From: Alloboseaceae bacterium BT-24-1
Lineage (GTDB): Bacteria; Pseudomonadota; Alphaproteobacteria; Rhizobiales; Beijerinckiaceae
Reading direction: 5' to 3'
Length of the DNA stretch: 64,000 nucleotides
Assembly: GCA_025846845.1 (NCBI GenBank)
Contig: JAOYTL010000022.1
Location: forward strand, 1 to 64,000
In this document: piece after piece, positions 9,002 to 18,016 of the stretch
Position numbering within the stretch: the stretch's first letter is position 1
How the letters are laid out: each line of letters starts with the position of its first letter
The notes under the pieces: model-generated
Database searches by the model: none
What the model saw: the letters and a program-made list of their open reading frames with translations, nothing else
Told to the model about the DNA's origin: nothing
Position numbers and translations under genes: made by a program

Positions 9002-10326
9002 GCCAGGAGCGCTCCGCGCACCGGTTCTGGGTGGGCAAGATCTGGGCTGGCGGTTCGCCAAGCGTCTTTGGCAGCTGCGAGCTGTCGCTTGATCGAGAAC
9101 TCCACCGCGTCGAGTTCGTCGAGCTTCTCCAACACCGGCGGGATCAGCGTCCTATCCCCGGTCTTGGCGAGCTTCAGGACAGAGTAGTGCACGGCCGTCA
9201 GGCCGTTCACCAGCACTTCGATCTCGTCGCAGACCGCCTGGAATTGGTTGTCCGGCCAGCGCAGCGCGCGCCAGAAGAAGGCAAATCCGTGCTCGTAGGC
9301 CCATTTGCGGATGGTGACGACCGGCAGCTCGCGCAGCGCCTCGCCGACATCGTCCAGCCGAAGGCTGTTGCGACCCTCGGCATGGGCCGAGACGATGGCG
9401 CGCGTCGCATCAATCAGGGGATTGGCGTCAAGGCGCAGGCAGGCCTCGAAGAACGCAGCGAGATCCTCGGCCCGGGGCGGCTGGGCGAGCGAGGGATCGA
9501 AGCGGTAACCGCCGGCGACCGTGGGCTGGCGAATGGCGTTGAGCAGCTTGTCGCGCGCGATGGGGCCTTCCCAGCGGAAATCCGGATCGCGTACCTGCCA
9601 GAGCGCCGGATCGTCGGTCAACTCTAGCATCAGATAATGCGGGAAGGGGTTCTGGTTGAACTTGTTCTCGCGCCCGGGCAGGTGGAACATATCCAACATC
9701 ACCATGATGCTTTCGCCAGGCGCTTGGTTTTCAAGGAGTTTCAAGAGGTATGCGACGTTCTCCTCCTTGGAGCGGGAATGGTCGTACCAGGAATGGAGCG
9801 GCACGCCGTAGAGCCGGCCGAACCAGTAGCGGAAGGCTTCGTGGTCCATCACCTCCGAGTGGTAGGCGAGCCGGGAGCCGTCAGTGATGGAGAACTCGGC
9901 GTCCCAGACCAGGGCATAGAACGGCCGATGGTCTATGCCGCGCTTCTTCAGGCCGTCGCAAACGCAGCTGACGAAGCAGTGGATCTTGAGGTCGTAGGGC
10001 ATCTCGCCATGGACGCCTTCGGAGGGTGCCTCGGACGCGACCGCCTGCACTCGGGTTTCCTGCGCCTCTTGCCCCCGTTCCGCATCGGGCACGAGCAGCG
10101 CGGCGAGATCGGCGACGGTGGCGATGTCCTGTCGGCTGACCATCTCCTCCGAGACCGACAGATCGAGAGCCATCTCCAGCTCCAGGATGAGTTGCAGAAG
10201 CTGGACGGAGTCGAGATAGAGATCCTCGTTCAGCCGCGCATCCGGACCGAAGCGGTCGAGATGGGAGTGGCGCATCTGCTCGCGCAGGACGGTGCCAATG
10301 GCCTCAATAACGGTGTCACAATTCAT
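8998..10326 (-). CDS. AsbD-AsbE fusion: aryl carrier protein plus petrobactin condensing enzyme
   Basis: Residues 1-85 form an acyl carrier domain with the phosphopantetheine serine in DLYLDSVQLLQLILELE. After an acidic/Ala-rich linker, residues from about 110 to 442 match AsbE (MPYDLKIHCFVSCVCDGLK, then YHSEVMDHEAFRYWFGRLYG). In Bacillus these are two proteins: AsbD carries 3,4-dihydroxybenzoate and AsbE moves it onto spermidine. Here both are in one chain, so loading and transfer occur in one polypeptide. The gene overlaps asbC and asbF by four bases each. The start at MNCDTVIE is favoured because of that overlap. Confidence 0.85.
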   Translation of the reverse strand: MNCDTVIEAIGTVLREQMRHSHLDRFGPDARLNEDLYLDSVQLLQLILELEMALDLSVSEEMVSRQDIATVADLAALLVPDAERGQEAQETRVQAVASEAPSEGVHGEMPYDLKIHCFVSCVCDGLKKRGIDHRPFYALVWDAEFSITDGSRLAYHSEVMDHEAFRYWFGRLYGVPLHSWYDHSRSKEENVAYLLKLLENQAPGESIMVMLDMFHLPGRENKFNQNPFPHYLMLELTDDPALWQVRDPDFRWEGPIARDKLLNAIRQPTVAGGYRFDPSLAQPPRAEDLAAFFEACLRLDANPLIDATRAIVSAHAEGRNSLRLDDVGEALRELPVVTIRKWAYEHGFAFFWRALRWPDNQFQAVCDEIEVLVNGLTAVHYSVLKLAKTGDRTLIPPVLEKLDELDAVEFSIKRQLAAAKDAWRTASPDLAHPEPVRGALLA

Positions 10327-11591
10327 GCCAAGGCCTCCGCCAATCGGCCGTTCCGGTAGCGGTCGGCCACCTCGCGGCGCGAAATCTTGCCGTTGGCCTG
10401 GCGGGGTATCGCGCTCACCTGCACCGCCTCGCCGGGTACTTGATGCCCCGCCAGCCATCGGCGACACCAATCCTGCAAGGCGCGCGGCGGCACCGGCGCC
10501 TCGGCGCTGAATAGGAGCGTCACCCGCTCCCCTGCGAAGGGATCAGGCCGGGCGAACGCCACAGCGTCGGTGATGCCGGGCATCGCCATGACCACGTCCT
10601 CTACTTCGCGCGGATAGACGTTCAGGCCGGTCACGTTGATCGTGTCGTCCATGCGCGAGACGAAGATCAGCATGCCCTCGGCGTCCATGTAGCCGAGATC
10701 GGCCGTGTGGACGGGACCGTTCTCTCCCTCCACGACGATCTCCGCTGGCCCCTCGGCACTTGTCCCCGTCCTGACGCGGTGATGCGGCAAGGGGAAGCCC
10801 ATCGCGTCCGAGCGGGTGAGGTCGGGGTTGATGGCAATGCAGCCGGCTTCCGAGCAGCCATATTGCTGGAAGAGATGGACGACCCGCCCGCGGATCGCCG
10901 TGAACCAGGGTGCAGGCAGGAGCGTACCGGACGTCATGGCCGCATGGATGCGCTCGCCTTCCGGCAGGAGGCGGGCCAGCGTGTGCAACATGGCCGGCGA
11001 GGTGTAGAGGACCGGCCGCTCGATCTCGCGCAGGCGCCGCAGCAGGTGCCGCGGATTGGTCGTGTCCACGATGACGGGGGCACGTCCGCGCCGCAGACCC
11101 ACGAACAGGCCGCAGATCAGCCCATAGGAATGGGTGATCGGGCAGGCGATGACGGGTGTCATGCCTTCCGCCTCAGTGAAAGCACCCACATAGCTCTCGA
11201 TCTCGCGCTCCACCGCGCTCCAAGGCCGGGCGATGCATTTGGGCTCGCCCGTGGTCCCGGAGCTCATCTGCAGGAGCCGGCCCTCGCCGAGTGTCGGCGG
11301 CGGCGCGCCCTCCAGGCCCTCGCCTTCCAGAGCGTCGAGGAACAGGCGGTGGCAGCCAGCGCGTTCGGCAAGCCGCCGCGCGCCCTCGTCCGGAAGCGCC
11401 GGATGGACCGGCAGGAGCGTGACACCGAGCCGGCGCGCGGCGAGGATGAAGGCGAGGCTCGTCTGCGTGTCCCGAAAGCGCGCGGCGACGCGCTCGCCGC
11501 TGCCGCTACTCAAGCGAGCCTGCGCCGCGATGCGAGCGATGGCCGCCTCCATCTCCGGCGCATCGATCGTGCGCCCGTCGATCTCGATCAT
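10323..11591 (-). CDS. asbC: 3,4-dihydroxybenzoate-AMP ligase, AsbC
   Basis: AsbC activates 3,4-dihydroxybenzoate with ATP and loads it onto the AsbD carrier domain. The 422-residue protein shows adenylation motifs in order: MSSGTTGEPK (phosphate loop), YGCSEAG, TADLGYMDAEG, NVYPREVEDV and the C-terminal PRQANGKISRR lysine region. The N-terminal subdomain is short, as in AsbC compared with ordinary acyl-CoA ligases. The ATG at 11591 overlaps the asbB stop by four bases. A much longer in-frame extension upstream is antisense-like and discarded. Confidence 0.88.
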   Translation of the reverse strand: MIEIDGRTIDAPEMEAAIARIAAQARLSSGSGERVAARFRDTQTSLAFILAARRLGVTLLPVHPALPDEGARRLAERAGCHRLFLDALEGEGLEGAPPPTLGEGRLLQMSSGTTGEPKCIARPWSAVEREIESYVGAFTEAEGMTPVIACPITHSYGLICGLFVGLRRGRAPVIVDTTNPRHLLRRLREIERPVLYTSPAMLHTLARLLPEGERIHAAMTSGTLLPAPWFTAIRGRVVHLFQQYGCSEAGCIAINPDLTRSDAMGFPLPHHRVRTGTSAEGPAEIVVEGENGPVHTADLGYMDAEGMLIFVSRMDDTINVTGLNVYPREVEDVVMAMPGITDAVAFARPDPFAGERVTLLFSAEAPVPPRALQDWCRRWLAGHQVPGEAVQVSAIPRQANGKISRREVADRYRNGRLAEALA

Positions 11592-13321
11592 GAAACCTCT
11601 CGAGGATTGGCTGAGAAAGGAAGAAGTGCGTTCGGCACGAGATGGCTGGATGCCTCCTCGCCCAGGCCGAGCTTGCGGGACAGGAGAGCTTCGACCTTCA
11701 GGCGAGGCGCGTCGATGCCGATGAGGGCCAGCCGGTCTTCCAGCCCGTGCTCGATGGCATGGCGAAGCAGCCGCCGGCCCAAGCGTTGCCAGAAGGCCGG
11801 CTCGTCCAATGCGTGCAGGCAGCACAGAAGATGAGTGAGTTCGGCGAGATTGAAGACGAACAGCGCGTCGGTCACCAGTTCGGCCAACACGGCCGGCGAG
11901 CGCATCGCGTGGAAGCGGTCGTCGACCGGACCAGCATGGGCGGGATCGATGGCGCCAAAATCCGGGGCAGTGTCCGGCTCCAGGACGAAATCGGGCGCAT
12001 ATTCCGCGCTTTCGTGGAAATCGCGCAGGATGATCCGTTCGGGCCAACCGTCCCGATGGACGAGGATCATGTTCTGGCCATGGGCCTCCAGCGCCACGCC
12101 CTGGGCGACGAGCAGGTGCCAGACGGGCATCACGGCGACCTCGACCAGGCGATCGAGCCAGGCATGGAGTCCGTAACGGGACAGCCAGGGCGCGACGAAG
12201 GCTGTCTGATCCGCCTCCAGCGCCGTCAGGGCATTGAAGGGGACGGCCGCCTCGCCGGGCGCCAGCTTCGGACTTTCGCGCCAGATCGCGGCGAGGTGCC
12301 CGGCGAGCGGCCCATCCCAATCGACGAGGGCAGCCGCGTGCTCGGCCAAGACGTCCATGCGGTAGCGCCCTCGCAGCAGCGGATCACTCGCGACAATTCG
12401 CGCCAGCCAGCCTGACAGGGCCGGGCCGGTCAGCACAAAATGCGGATCGAGGATGCGAAGGCTCGACGTGCTGACCACACTCAGCGCCAGTTTCACGCTG
12501 CTGGCGCCCGGTTGATCGAAATTGTGGAGCGTGCGCAGGGACTGGCTAGCGACATAGCGCGGCCCCGCGACGCCGAGCGCGACGGCGCGTCCGTCGGCGA
12601 ACCACGGCTGCAATATTCCCTGGGCCAGATGGCGCATCTGCCAGGGATGGACCGGCAGGAGAGCATGCGTCTGGAAGCCCTGCCCCATTTCGGCCAGGCG
12701 ATCCGCAAGAACGTCCCGTTCCGCGCCGAGTTCGTGGTGCCAGAAATCTGCTTCCGTTCCGGACAGCGAAAATGCACTCTCACTGCGCCTTACGGCCAAC
12801 CACTCGAGGCGGAAGGGCTGCGCGGATTCCGGTCCGAAACGCGCATGGTCCTCAGGGCTGAAGCCGGTGCGCGACTTGAAGCACGGATGATAGGGGTGTC
12901 CCTCCCCCAAGGCGGAATCGAGCGCTGCGAACGGCAAGCTGCGGCGGTCCGCGAGGGAGAGATTATCACGGTTCCAACGGCAGAGCTCGATGGTCTGGGA
13001 CAGCTCTGCCATCAGGCAGCGCCGGCTCTCGGCGTCGGCGGGAAGGGCATCGACCAGGGCTTCGAGATCGGCGGGGCGCCATGAGCCGCCTACCCCCTCG
13101 ACCTGCACCGAAGCTGGCTCGAGGCGCGGGCGACCGAAGGGACCGATCGTCCCGCGCGCCCGGTAATGTCGCCCGCCGAGACGCCACTCCAGCACGCGAG
13201 GGGTGGATGCGGGACGGAGCTGCGCGAGGCCTTCGTAGAGAACGGCCTCCACGAGTTGACGCAGGGCACGCTCCTGCGGCTCCTTGCTCGTCGCGAGCGG
13301 CTTCTCAGGAGGCGAGCGCAC
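11588..13321 (-). CDS. asbB: NIS synthetase, AsbB-like
   Basis: This IucA/IucC-family synthetase (577 residues) joins a citrate carboxyl group to an amine using ATP; in petrobactin assembly AsbB adds the second (dihydroxybenzoyl-)spermidine arm. Family motifs include LLPVHPWQMRHL (about residue 220), SQSLRTLHN, KLALSVVSTSSLRIL and ALEAHGQNMILV near residue 410. Its position after asbA and before asbC reproduces the asbABCDEF order of Bacillus. It overlaps asbA by 17 bases, indicating coupled translation. Confidence 0.88.
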   Translation of the reverse strand: MRSPPEKPLATSKEPQERALRQLVEAVLYEGLAQLRPASTPRVLEWRLGGRHYRARGTIGPFGRPRLEPASVQVEGVGGSWRPADLEALVDALPADAESRRCLMAELSQTIELCRWNRDNLSLADRRSLPFAALDSALGEGHPYHPCFKSRTGFSPEDHARFGPESAQPFRLEWLAVRRSESAFSLSGTEADFWHHELGAERDVLADRLAEMGQGFQTHALLPVHPWQMRHLAQGILQPWFADGRAVALGVAGPRYVASQSLRTLHNFDQPGASSVKLALSVVSTSSLRILDPHFVLTGPALSGWLARIVASDPLLRGRYRMDVLAEHAAALVDWDGPLAGHLAAIWRESPKLAPGEAAVPFNALTALEADQTAFVAPWLSRYGLHAWLDRLVEVAVMPVWHLLVAQGVALEAHGQNMILVHRDGWPERIILRDFHESAEYAPDFVLEPDTAPDFGAIDPAHAGPVDDRFHAMRSPAVLAELVTDALFVFNLAELTHLLCCLHALDEPAFWQRLGRRLLRHAIEHGLEDRLALIGIDAPRLKVEALLSRKLGLGEEASSHLVPNALLPFSANPREVS

Positions 13322-15116
13322 ACTGGGCCTCGCCGCGTGCGGCGATCCGCGCGCTCAGCGGATTGGGCATGTCGATGTAGAGGCCCGCCTCCTCTCCTGT
13401 GGCCAGCTCATCGAGATTCCGCAGGCGCAGGAGCAGATTGGCCTTCGTGCAGAGAGCCGGCCCTTCCAGAACCGAGCGTGCGAAGTCCCGTCCCGCCCCC
13501 ACCATGCGGCGCGCCATCGCCTCCAGCCGGCGCGCCAGCTCGTCGAGGAGAATCTCCTCGCCGATCAATCCGTCGTGCCCCATCCGGGCGATGACGGAGA
13601 AAATCTGATTAACCACCAGATAGTAGGCGAGCCGGCGCCGGATCTCCTCGTCCTCGAAATAAAGGGAGTCGATGGTCGCAGTTTCGGGCGCCTCGCGCAG
13701 CAGCTCGGCATGCGCGGCGCGGGACAAGTAGAAGCCCTGATTGTCGCGGTAGAAGCCTCGGCGCGGCCAGCCATCAGAAACGTCGAGAAGCGTATTCTGC
13801 TGATGCGCCTCGAGCGCGATGCCTTGCTCTTCATAGAGTGCGACGACCGGCTCCAACAGGCAGTCGAGATAAAGTCCGAACCAGCGCCGTGCGGCGCGTG
13901 AATATTCGGTGGCTCCTCCTGGGCAGACACGGCGCAGAAGGGTGCTGAGCCGCGAAATGCGTCCTGGCCGCGGCTCGGCAGTCAGCGCCGCGATTGTCAC
14001 GATGCCCTGCTCGGCCCCCTCGCGGAAAGGGTTCTCGCGAAACACCGTCTCGAACCCGCTTTCCTCACGGCCCGCGGCGCGCAGCGTCAGATAGGCGGGA
14101 TCGTGGATGATCCGGAACGTGGGGTGACGCGCGCCGAAGCCGCTGCGCGCCAGAAGCCGCGCCATGGCCACGCCGGCCTGAAGCTCGGCGAGCCGGTTCA
14201 CACGCAGCGAATTGGTGAGGGTGACGGGAACCGAGAACTTCGCCATCCAAGGGCTGTCAGAGGAATAGACGGTGCGCAGCGATGAGGTGGCCGTGAACGG
14301 GGAGCCGAAGGCGCCGATGCGTCGAACGAGGCCGGCCTCTGTCCAGGCGGCGACATGTGGCTCCAGCGTCAAGGCCTCGGCCTGGAGCGGGTGCATCGGG
14401 ATCGCGATCTCGCCCGCACGAAGCGGCAACCGGGCGGCGTCAGCTCCCAGCAGCTCCAGCGCGATCTGCGGGGCCGGACGCGGCCCGGCCGAGTCATGGC
14501 GCACCAGCCTGGCCGCGACGGCGAACACCTCCAGCCGGAATTCGCCCCCTTCCTCGGGAGCGTAGGCACGCGCCTGCCAGTGGGTCAGGCCCTGGCGGCT
14601 TTTGGGTGTCGGGTGCAGCCAGTGGCCGAAGACGAGCGAGCGTTCGGCGCCGATGAAACTCATCTCCTCGTCCGGCCCGCAGGAAACGAGGTCGAGCTGG
14701 CGGGCCGTCTCGCGATAGGAGTCGAGCACCCGCCCCAGCAGCTCCAGCTCTCGTTCGCGGGCCGTCTCGCCTGAACCGCTCGCGACACGGGCATAGGCCT
14801 CGCTCAGAAGATCGCCGACCGCCCGCATCGGCGGCACACAGCGCCAGCGCGGCTCATGGAGATGGCGGATCCACAGCCGGCCGAACCGCTGCGCGCCGCA
14901 CAAGGAGGGCGAGACGACCTCGGCACGGATCGCCATACGCTGGCTGGGCAGGCTCCATTCCACGCAAGGTGCGGCGGGCCCGTCCGCCAGGGCATGATGG
15001 ACCCGGATGCCCGGATCGATCTCGCGCAGATAGCCATTGGCGAAGCTTTGAAAGGCGGCCGCTTCGGCGATCGCTTGGGACGATGCCGTCTCTCGTTCCC
15101 GCTCTTGGCTGCTCAT
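13305..15116 (-). CDS. asbA: NIS synthetase, AsbA-like
   Basis: The first biosynthetic gene encodes a 603-residue IucA/IucC-family enzyme that should link citrate to spermidine. Motifs seen are IAIPMHPLQAEAL, SLRTVYSSDSPWMAKFSVPVTLTNSLRVNR and LEAHQQNTLLDV. The ATG at 15116 gives the length of characterised AsbA (about 600) and an N-terminus (AAAFQSFANGYLRE) that begins like the family; starts at 15164 and 15209 would add unrelated residues. The upstream AT-rich region (15117-15467) is the likely iron-controlled promoter of the whole leftward operon. Confidence 0.88.
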   Translation of the reverse strand: MSSQERERETASSQAIAEAAAFQSFANGYLREIDPGIRVHHALADGPAAPCVEWSLPSQRMAIRAEVVSPSLCGAQRFGRLWIRHLHEPRWRCVPPMRAVGDLLSEAYARVASGSGETARERELELLGRVLDSYRETARQLDLVSCGPDEEMSFIGAERSLVFGHWLHPTPKSRQGLTHWQARAYAPEEGGEFRLEVFAVAARLVRHDSAGPRPAPQIALELLGADAARLPLRAGEIAIPMHPLQAEALTLEPHVAAWTEAGLVRRIGAFGSPFTATSSLRTVYSSDSPWMAKFSVPVTLTNSLRVNRLAELQAGVAMARLLARSGFGARHPTFRIIHDPAYLTLRAAGREESGFETVFRENPFREGAEQGIVTIAALTAEPRPGRISRLSTLLRRVCPGGATEYSRAARRWFGLYLDCLLEPVVALYEEQGIALEAHQQNTLLDVSDGWPRRGFYRDNQGFYLSRAAHAELLREAPETATIDSLYFEDEEIRRRLAYYLVVNQIFSVIARMGHDGLIGEEILLDELARRLEAMARRMVGAGRDFARSVLEGPALCTKANLLLRLRNLDELATGEEAGLYIDMPNPLSARIAARGEAQCALAS

Positions 15117-15467
15117 CGGCCGGCTTTCATTCCCGAACAAGGATGACGATCGATGAGGCTGCATAAGAGAGACACGACAGCATTGTAAAGAAAAAATATC
15201 ATGGATCACTTAGTTTTGATTTATTCCAAATATTTAATTCCAGTTAATCGGTATTTTTAGGTAGACACTCTCACATATGTGATGCTAAATTGCATTCGGT
15301 ACTGGAATCTGTAGTTATTACAATTCTTGTAATATAAAATACGCGACATCATATATAACAATATAACCCAATTTATAAGAAATTTTACTCTCAACACGAT
15401 AATTGGTAGATTAAATTCATTCTCATCGGCGGCGCGCGGAAATTGAAAATTTCCTGGAGTTTCTTGA
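15117..15467. promoter_or_regulatory. divergent AT-rich control region of the siderophore locus
   Basis: This 351-base region separates asbA from the rightward GNAT/transport genes and is strikingly AT-rich against its surroundings. Three perfect palindromic elements are visible: TCACATATGTGA (15271-15282), TTACAA-TTC-TTGTAA (15318-15332) and GGAAATT-GAA-AATTTCC (15438-15454, ending 13 bases before the GNAT start). The middle one resembles in size and spacing the Irr ICE box (TTAGAA-N3-TTCTAA) but differs at one base per arm. Iron control is inferred from the gene content. Confidence 0.5.
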
Positions 15468-15995
15468 ATGACGGCATCGACTTCCGCTGCAGAAATCAAA
15501 ATACGAGCAACCAGCAGCGACGACGCAGCAGATATATTTGAAATTTACAAGCAACCTGCGTTCCGTTCAGGTACTCTCGCGCTTCCTTACGAGTCGTTCG
15601 AGGCGGTCAAGAAATGGCTCGAACCCTCGTCTCCCCGTGTCCTGAACCTCTCGGCCGAGCTGGATAACCGCGTTGTCGGCGCGGCTGCCTTGCGCCCGCA
15701 CGTCGGGCGGCGCGCTCATGCGGCCGAATTCTGGATCGCCGTTCATGAGGACTTCAACGGCAGAGGCATCGGCTCTCGTCTTCTGGCGGCGATCATCGAT
15801 ACTGCCGACAACTGGCTCAATGTGACGCGGATCGAAATGACCGTCTTCACCGACAATGCCAGGGCGATCGCGCTATACGAGAAGTTCGGCTTCGAGATCG
15901 AGGGAACTCACAAGGCCGCCACCTTCCGGAACGGCGTATTCGCGGATGCCCATTGCATGGCGAGGCTCCACCCCTCTCTGCTGCATCGCTCCTGA
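15468..15995 (+). CDS. GNAT family N-acetyltransferase
   Basis: The 175-residue protein has the full GNAT fold: FWIAVHEDFNGRGIGSRLLAAIID holds the acetyl-CoA-binding R/Q-x-x-G-x-G/A motif, and TVFTDNARAIALYEKFGFEIEGTHK is the usual motif B. It could acetylate a small molecule or protein. It is the first rightward gene opposite asbA, so a role in tailoring or detoxifying a siderophore or polyamine intermediate is possible; petrobactin itself needs no acetylation. TGGAG lies just before the ATG. Confidence 0.8.
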   Translation: MTASTSAAEIKIRATSSDDAADIFEIYKQPAFRSGTLALPYESFEAVKKWLEPSSPRVLNLSAELDNRVVGAAALRPHVGRRAHAAEFWIAVHEDFNGRGIGSRLLAAIIDTADNWLNVTRIEMTVFTDNARAIALYEKFGFEIEGTHKAATFRNGVFADAHCMARLHPSLLHRS

Positions 15996-16095
15996 TGGCG
16001 CGTGCGGCCCGGTTGATCTGGAGGCGCCAGGCCGCGATGCGAGGCAAGCGAGCCAATGCGGACTGACGCCGACAATGCTTCGTAGGAACCCCGCA

Positions 16096-17046
16096 ATGCC
16101 GCCGTTTCGCCATCCTGTTTCGTCGGTCACCCGACGCTTCGCCGCCGCGGCCCTTGCCCTCACGCTGCTGGCCGCTTCGCTTCCGAGCGCAGCCCGCGCC
16201 CAGGCCATCGAGGTCGAGCACGCCAAGGGCCGGACCGGCCTGCCGGGCGCCCCGAAGACCGTCGTGGTGTTCGACCTCGCCTCACTCGACGTCCTGGACA
16301 CGCTCGGTGTGCAGGTCGCCGCCGTCCCGACCGGCCCCAAGCCCGACTATCTCGCCAAGTACCAGGACGCGAAATACCCCAAGGCCGGGACGCTCTGGGA
16401 ACCCGACTACGAGGCCGTCAACGCGCTCGCGCCCGACCTCGTCATTGTCGGCATGCGCTCGGGCCCGAAATACGACACGGTCGCCAAGATCGCGCCGACG
16501 ATCGACATGACCGTCGATGCGGCGGATCTCATCGGCTCTGCGAAGCACCGCACCCTGACCCTCGCCCGCATCTTCGGCAAGGAGGCGGAGGCCGCGGAAC
16601 GGATCGCGAAGCTCGACGCCGCGGTCGAGGCGGTGCGCGCCCGAGGCGCCGCGGCCGGGACGGGCCTGATCGTGCTCACCACCGGCGGACGCGTCAGCGC
16701 ATTCGGCTCCGGCTCGCGTTTCGGCGTCATCCACGACACCTTCGGCATCAGGCCCGCCGCTCGCGAAATCAAGGGCGGGCTGCACGGCCAGCCCATCTCC
16801 TTCGAGTTCATTCGAAAGGTGAACCCGGACTGGCTGTTCGTTCTCGACAGAGACGCCGCCATCGACACGCGCGGCCAGCCCGCAAAGCAGCTGCTCGACA
16901 ACGAATTGGTGCGCGAGACCACGGCCTGGCGCAAGAATCAGGTCGTCTACCTTGATGCGGCGGCCTTTTACCTCGTCAATGGCGGCCTAACCGGCCTGCA
17001 GTCGATGGTGGACCAGTTCGGAGCGGCCGTCGGTGTCGCCCGCTGA
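16096..17046 (+). CDS. siderophore ABC transporter substrate-binding protein (CeuE/YclQ/FatB-like)
   Basis: A signal peptide (RFAAAALALTLLAASLPSAARA) leads into a 316-residue periplasmic binding protein of the iron-siderophore class, beginning GLPGAPKTVVVFDLASLDVLDTLGV and including the LAPDLVIVG segment. Homologous proteins CeuE, YclQ and FatB bind catecholate or petrobactin-like ferric complexes. I chose the ATG at 16096, which has AGGA nine bases upstream. Its stop overlaps the first permease gene by 14 bases, so the four transport genes form one operon. Ligand assignment to petrobactin is by context. Confidence 0.85.
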   Translation: MPPFRHPVSSVTRRFAAAALALTLLAASLPSAARAQAIEVEHAKGRTGLPGAPKTVVVFDLASLDVLDTLGVQVAAVPTGPKPDYLAKYQDAKYPKAGTLWEPDYEAVNALAPDLVIVGMRSGPKYDTVAKIAPTIDMTVDAADLIGSAKHRTLTLARIFGKEAEAAERIAKLDAAVEAVRARGAAAGTGLIVLTTGGRVSAFGSGSRFGVIHDTFGIRPAAREIKGGLHGQPISFEFIRKVNPDWLFVLDRDAAIDTRGQPAKQLLDNELVRETTAWRKNQVVYLDAAAFYLVNGGLTGLQSMVDQFGAAVGVAR

Positions 17047-18016
17047 TTCGACCGCTGCATCGCGGTCGGGCAAGCCGTCAGCGATGTCGAGCGCAGCAGC
17101 GGTCAATGCAGCCGGCGCTGCGCTGCTCGCGCTCGCCACTGCGAGCATGCTCGTCGGGGTCGGCGATCTCTCCACCGAGATCCTGTTGGCGAGCCGGATC
17201 CCGCGCACGCTCGCATTGCTTCTGGCCGGAGCTGGTCTGGCCGTCGCCGGCGTGCTGATGCAGCTCGTCGCCCAGAACCGCTTCGTCGAGCCTTCGACGG
17301 CCGGCACGGCTCAGTCGGCAAGCCTCGGCATGCTGGCCGTGACGATCCTCGCGCCCGATGCCCCGGTCGTGGTCAAGATGCTGTGCGCCGCGATCGCGGC
17401 GCTGGTGGGGACCCTCCTGTTCCTGCGTGTGCTGAAGGCGATCCCGTTGCGCTCGACGCTCACGGTCCCGCTGGTCGGCATCGTCCTCGGCGGCATCATT
17501 TGGGCAGCCGCGACCTTCCTCGCCTACCGCTACGACCTCATGCAGATGCTGGCGAGCTGGAGCACGGGCGACTTCTCCACCGTGCTGCGCGGACGCTACG
17601 AAGTGCTCTGGATCGCACTGGCACTCACGATCGTGGCCTATGTCGCGGCCGATCGCTTCACCATTGCCGGCCTCGGCCGTGACAGCGCCGTCGGTCTCGG
17701 CCTCGACTACCGCCGAGTGGTCGGCCTGGCGCTGACCATCGTCGCGCTGGTCACCGCCGCGACCGTCGTCACCGTCGGCACGATTCCCTTCCTCGGCCTG
17801 GTTGCCCCCAACATCGTCAGCCTCATCGTCGGCGACAACCTGCGCCGCTCGCTGCCGCTCGTCGCAGGGCTCGGCGCCGGGCTGATGCTCGCCTGCGACC
17901 TCCTGGGGCGCCTGGTGCCCTACCCGTTCGAAATCCCCGTCGGCACCGTGATGGGCGTGGCCGGCGGGGGCCTGTTCCTCTACCTGCTGCTGCGCCGGGA
18001 TGCCCGCCTTGGCTAA
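17033..18016 (+). CDS. FecCD-type iron-siderophore permease (first subunit)
   Basis: The 327-residue multi-spanning inner-membrane protein belongs to the FecCD/BtuC family. The segments SRIPRTLALLLAGAGLAVAGVLMQLVAQNRFVEPSTAG and PFLGLVAPNIVSLIVGDNLRR are typical, the second being near the ATPase-coupling helix. With the next gene it forms a heterodimeric channel, like FatD/FatC or YclN/YclO. The GTG at 17033 overlaps the binding-protein gene; an ATG at 17084 is an alternative start. Confidence 0.88.
   Translation: MSPADSTAASRSGKPSAMSSAAAVNAAGAALLALATASMLVGVGDLSTEILLASRIPRTLALLLAGAGLAVAGVLMQLVAQNRFVEPSTAGTAQSASLGMLAVTILAPDAPVVVKMLCAAIAALVGTLLFLRVLKAIPLRSTLTVPLVGIVLGGIIWAAATFLAYRYDLMQMLASWSTGDFSTVLRGRYEVLWIALALTIVAYVAADRFTIAGLGRDSAVGLGLDYRRVVGLALTIVALVTAATVVTVGTIPFLGLVAPNIVSLIVGDNLRRSLPLVAGLGAGLMLACDLLGRLVPYPFEIPVGTVMGVAGGGLFLYLLLRRDARLG

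Noticed and set aside
10707..11834. Long rightward open frame opposite asbC/asbB
   Set aside because: It is an antisense shadow of two well-supported synthetase genes with Arg/Ala/Gln-rich composition and no domain.
11592..12320. N-terminal extension of asbC by about 240 codons
   Set aside because: It lies antiparallel-frame inside asbB and adds no recognisable domain; the overlap ATGA start is preferred.
15856..16095. Upstream extension of the siderophore-binding protein
   Set aside because: It overlaps the GNAT gene and hides the signal peptide; the ATG at 16096 with AGGA is better.
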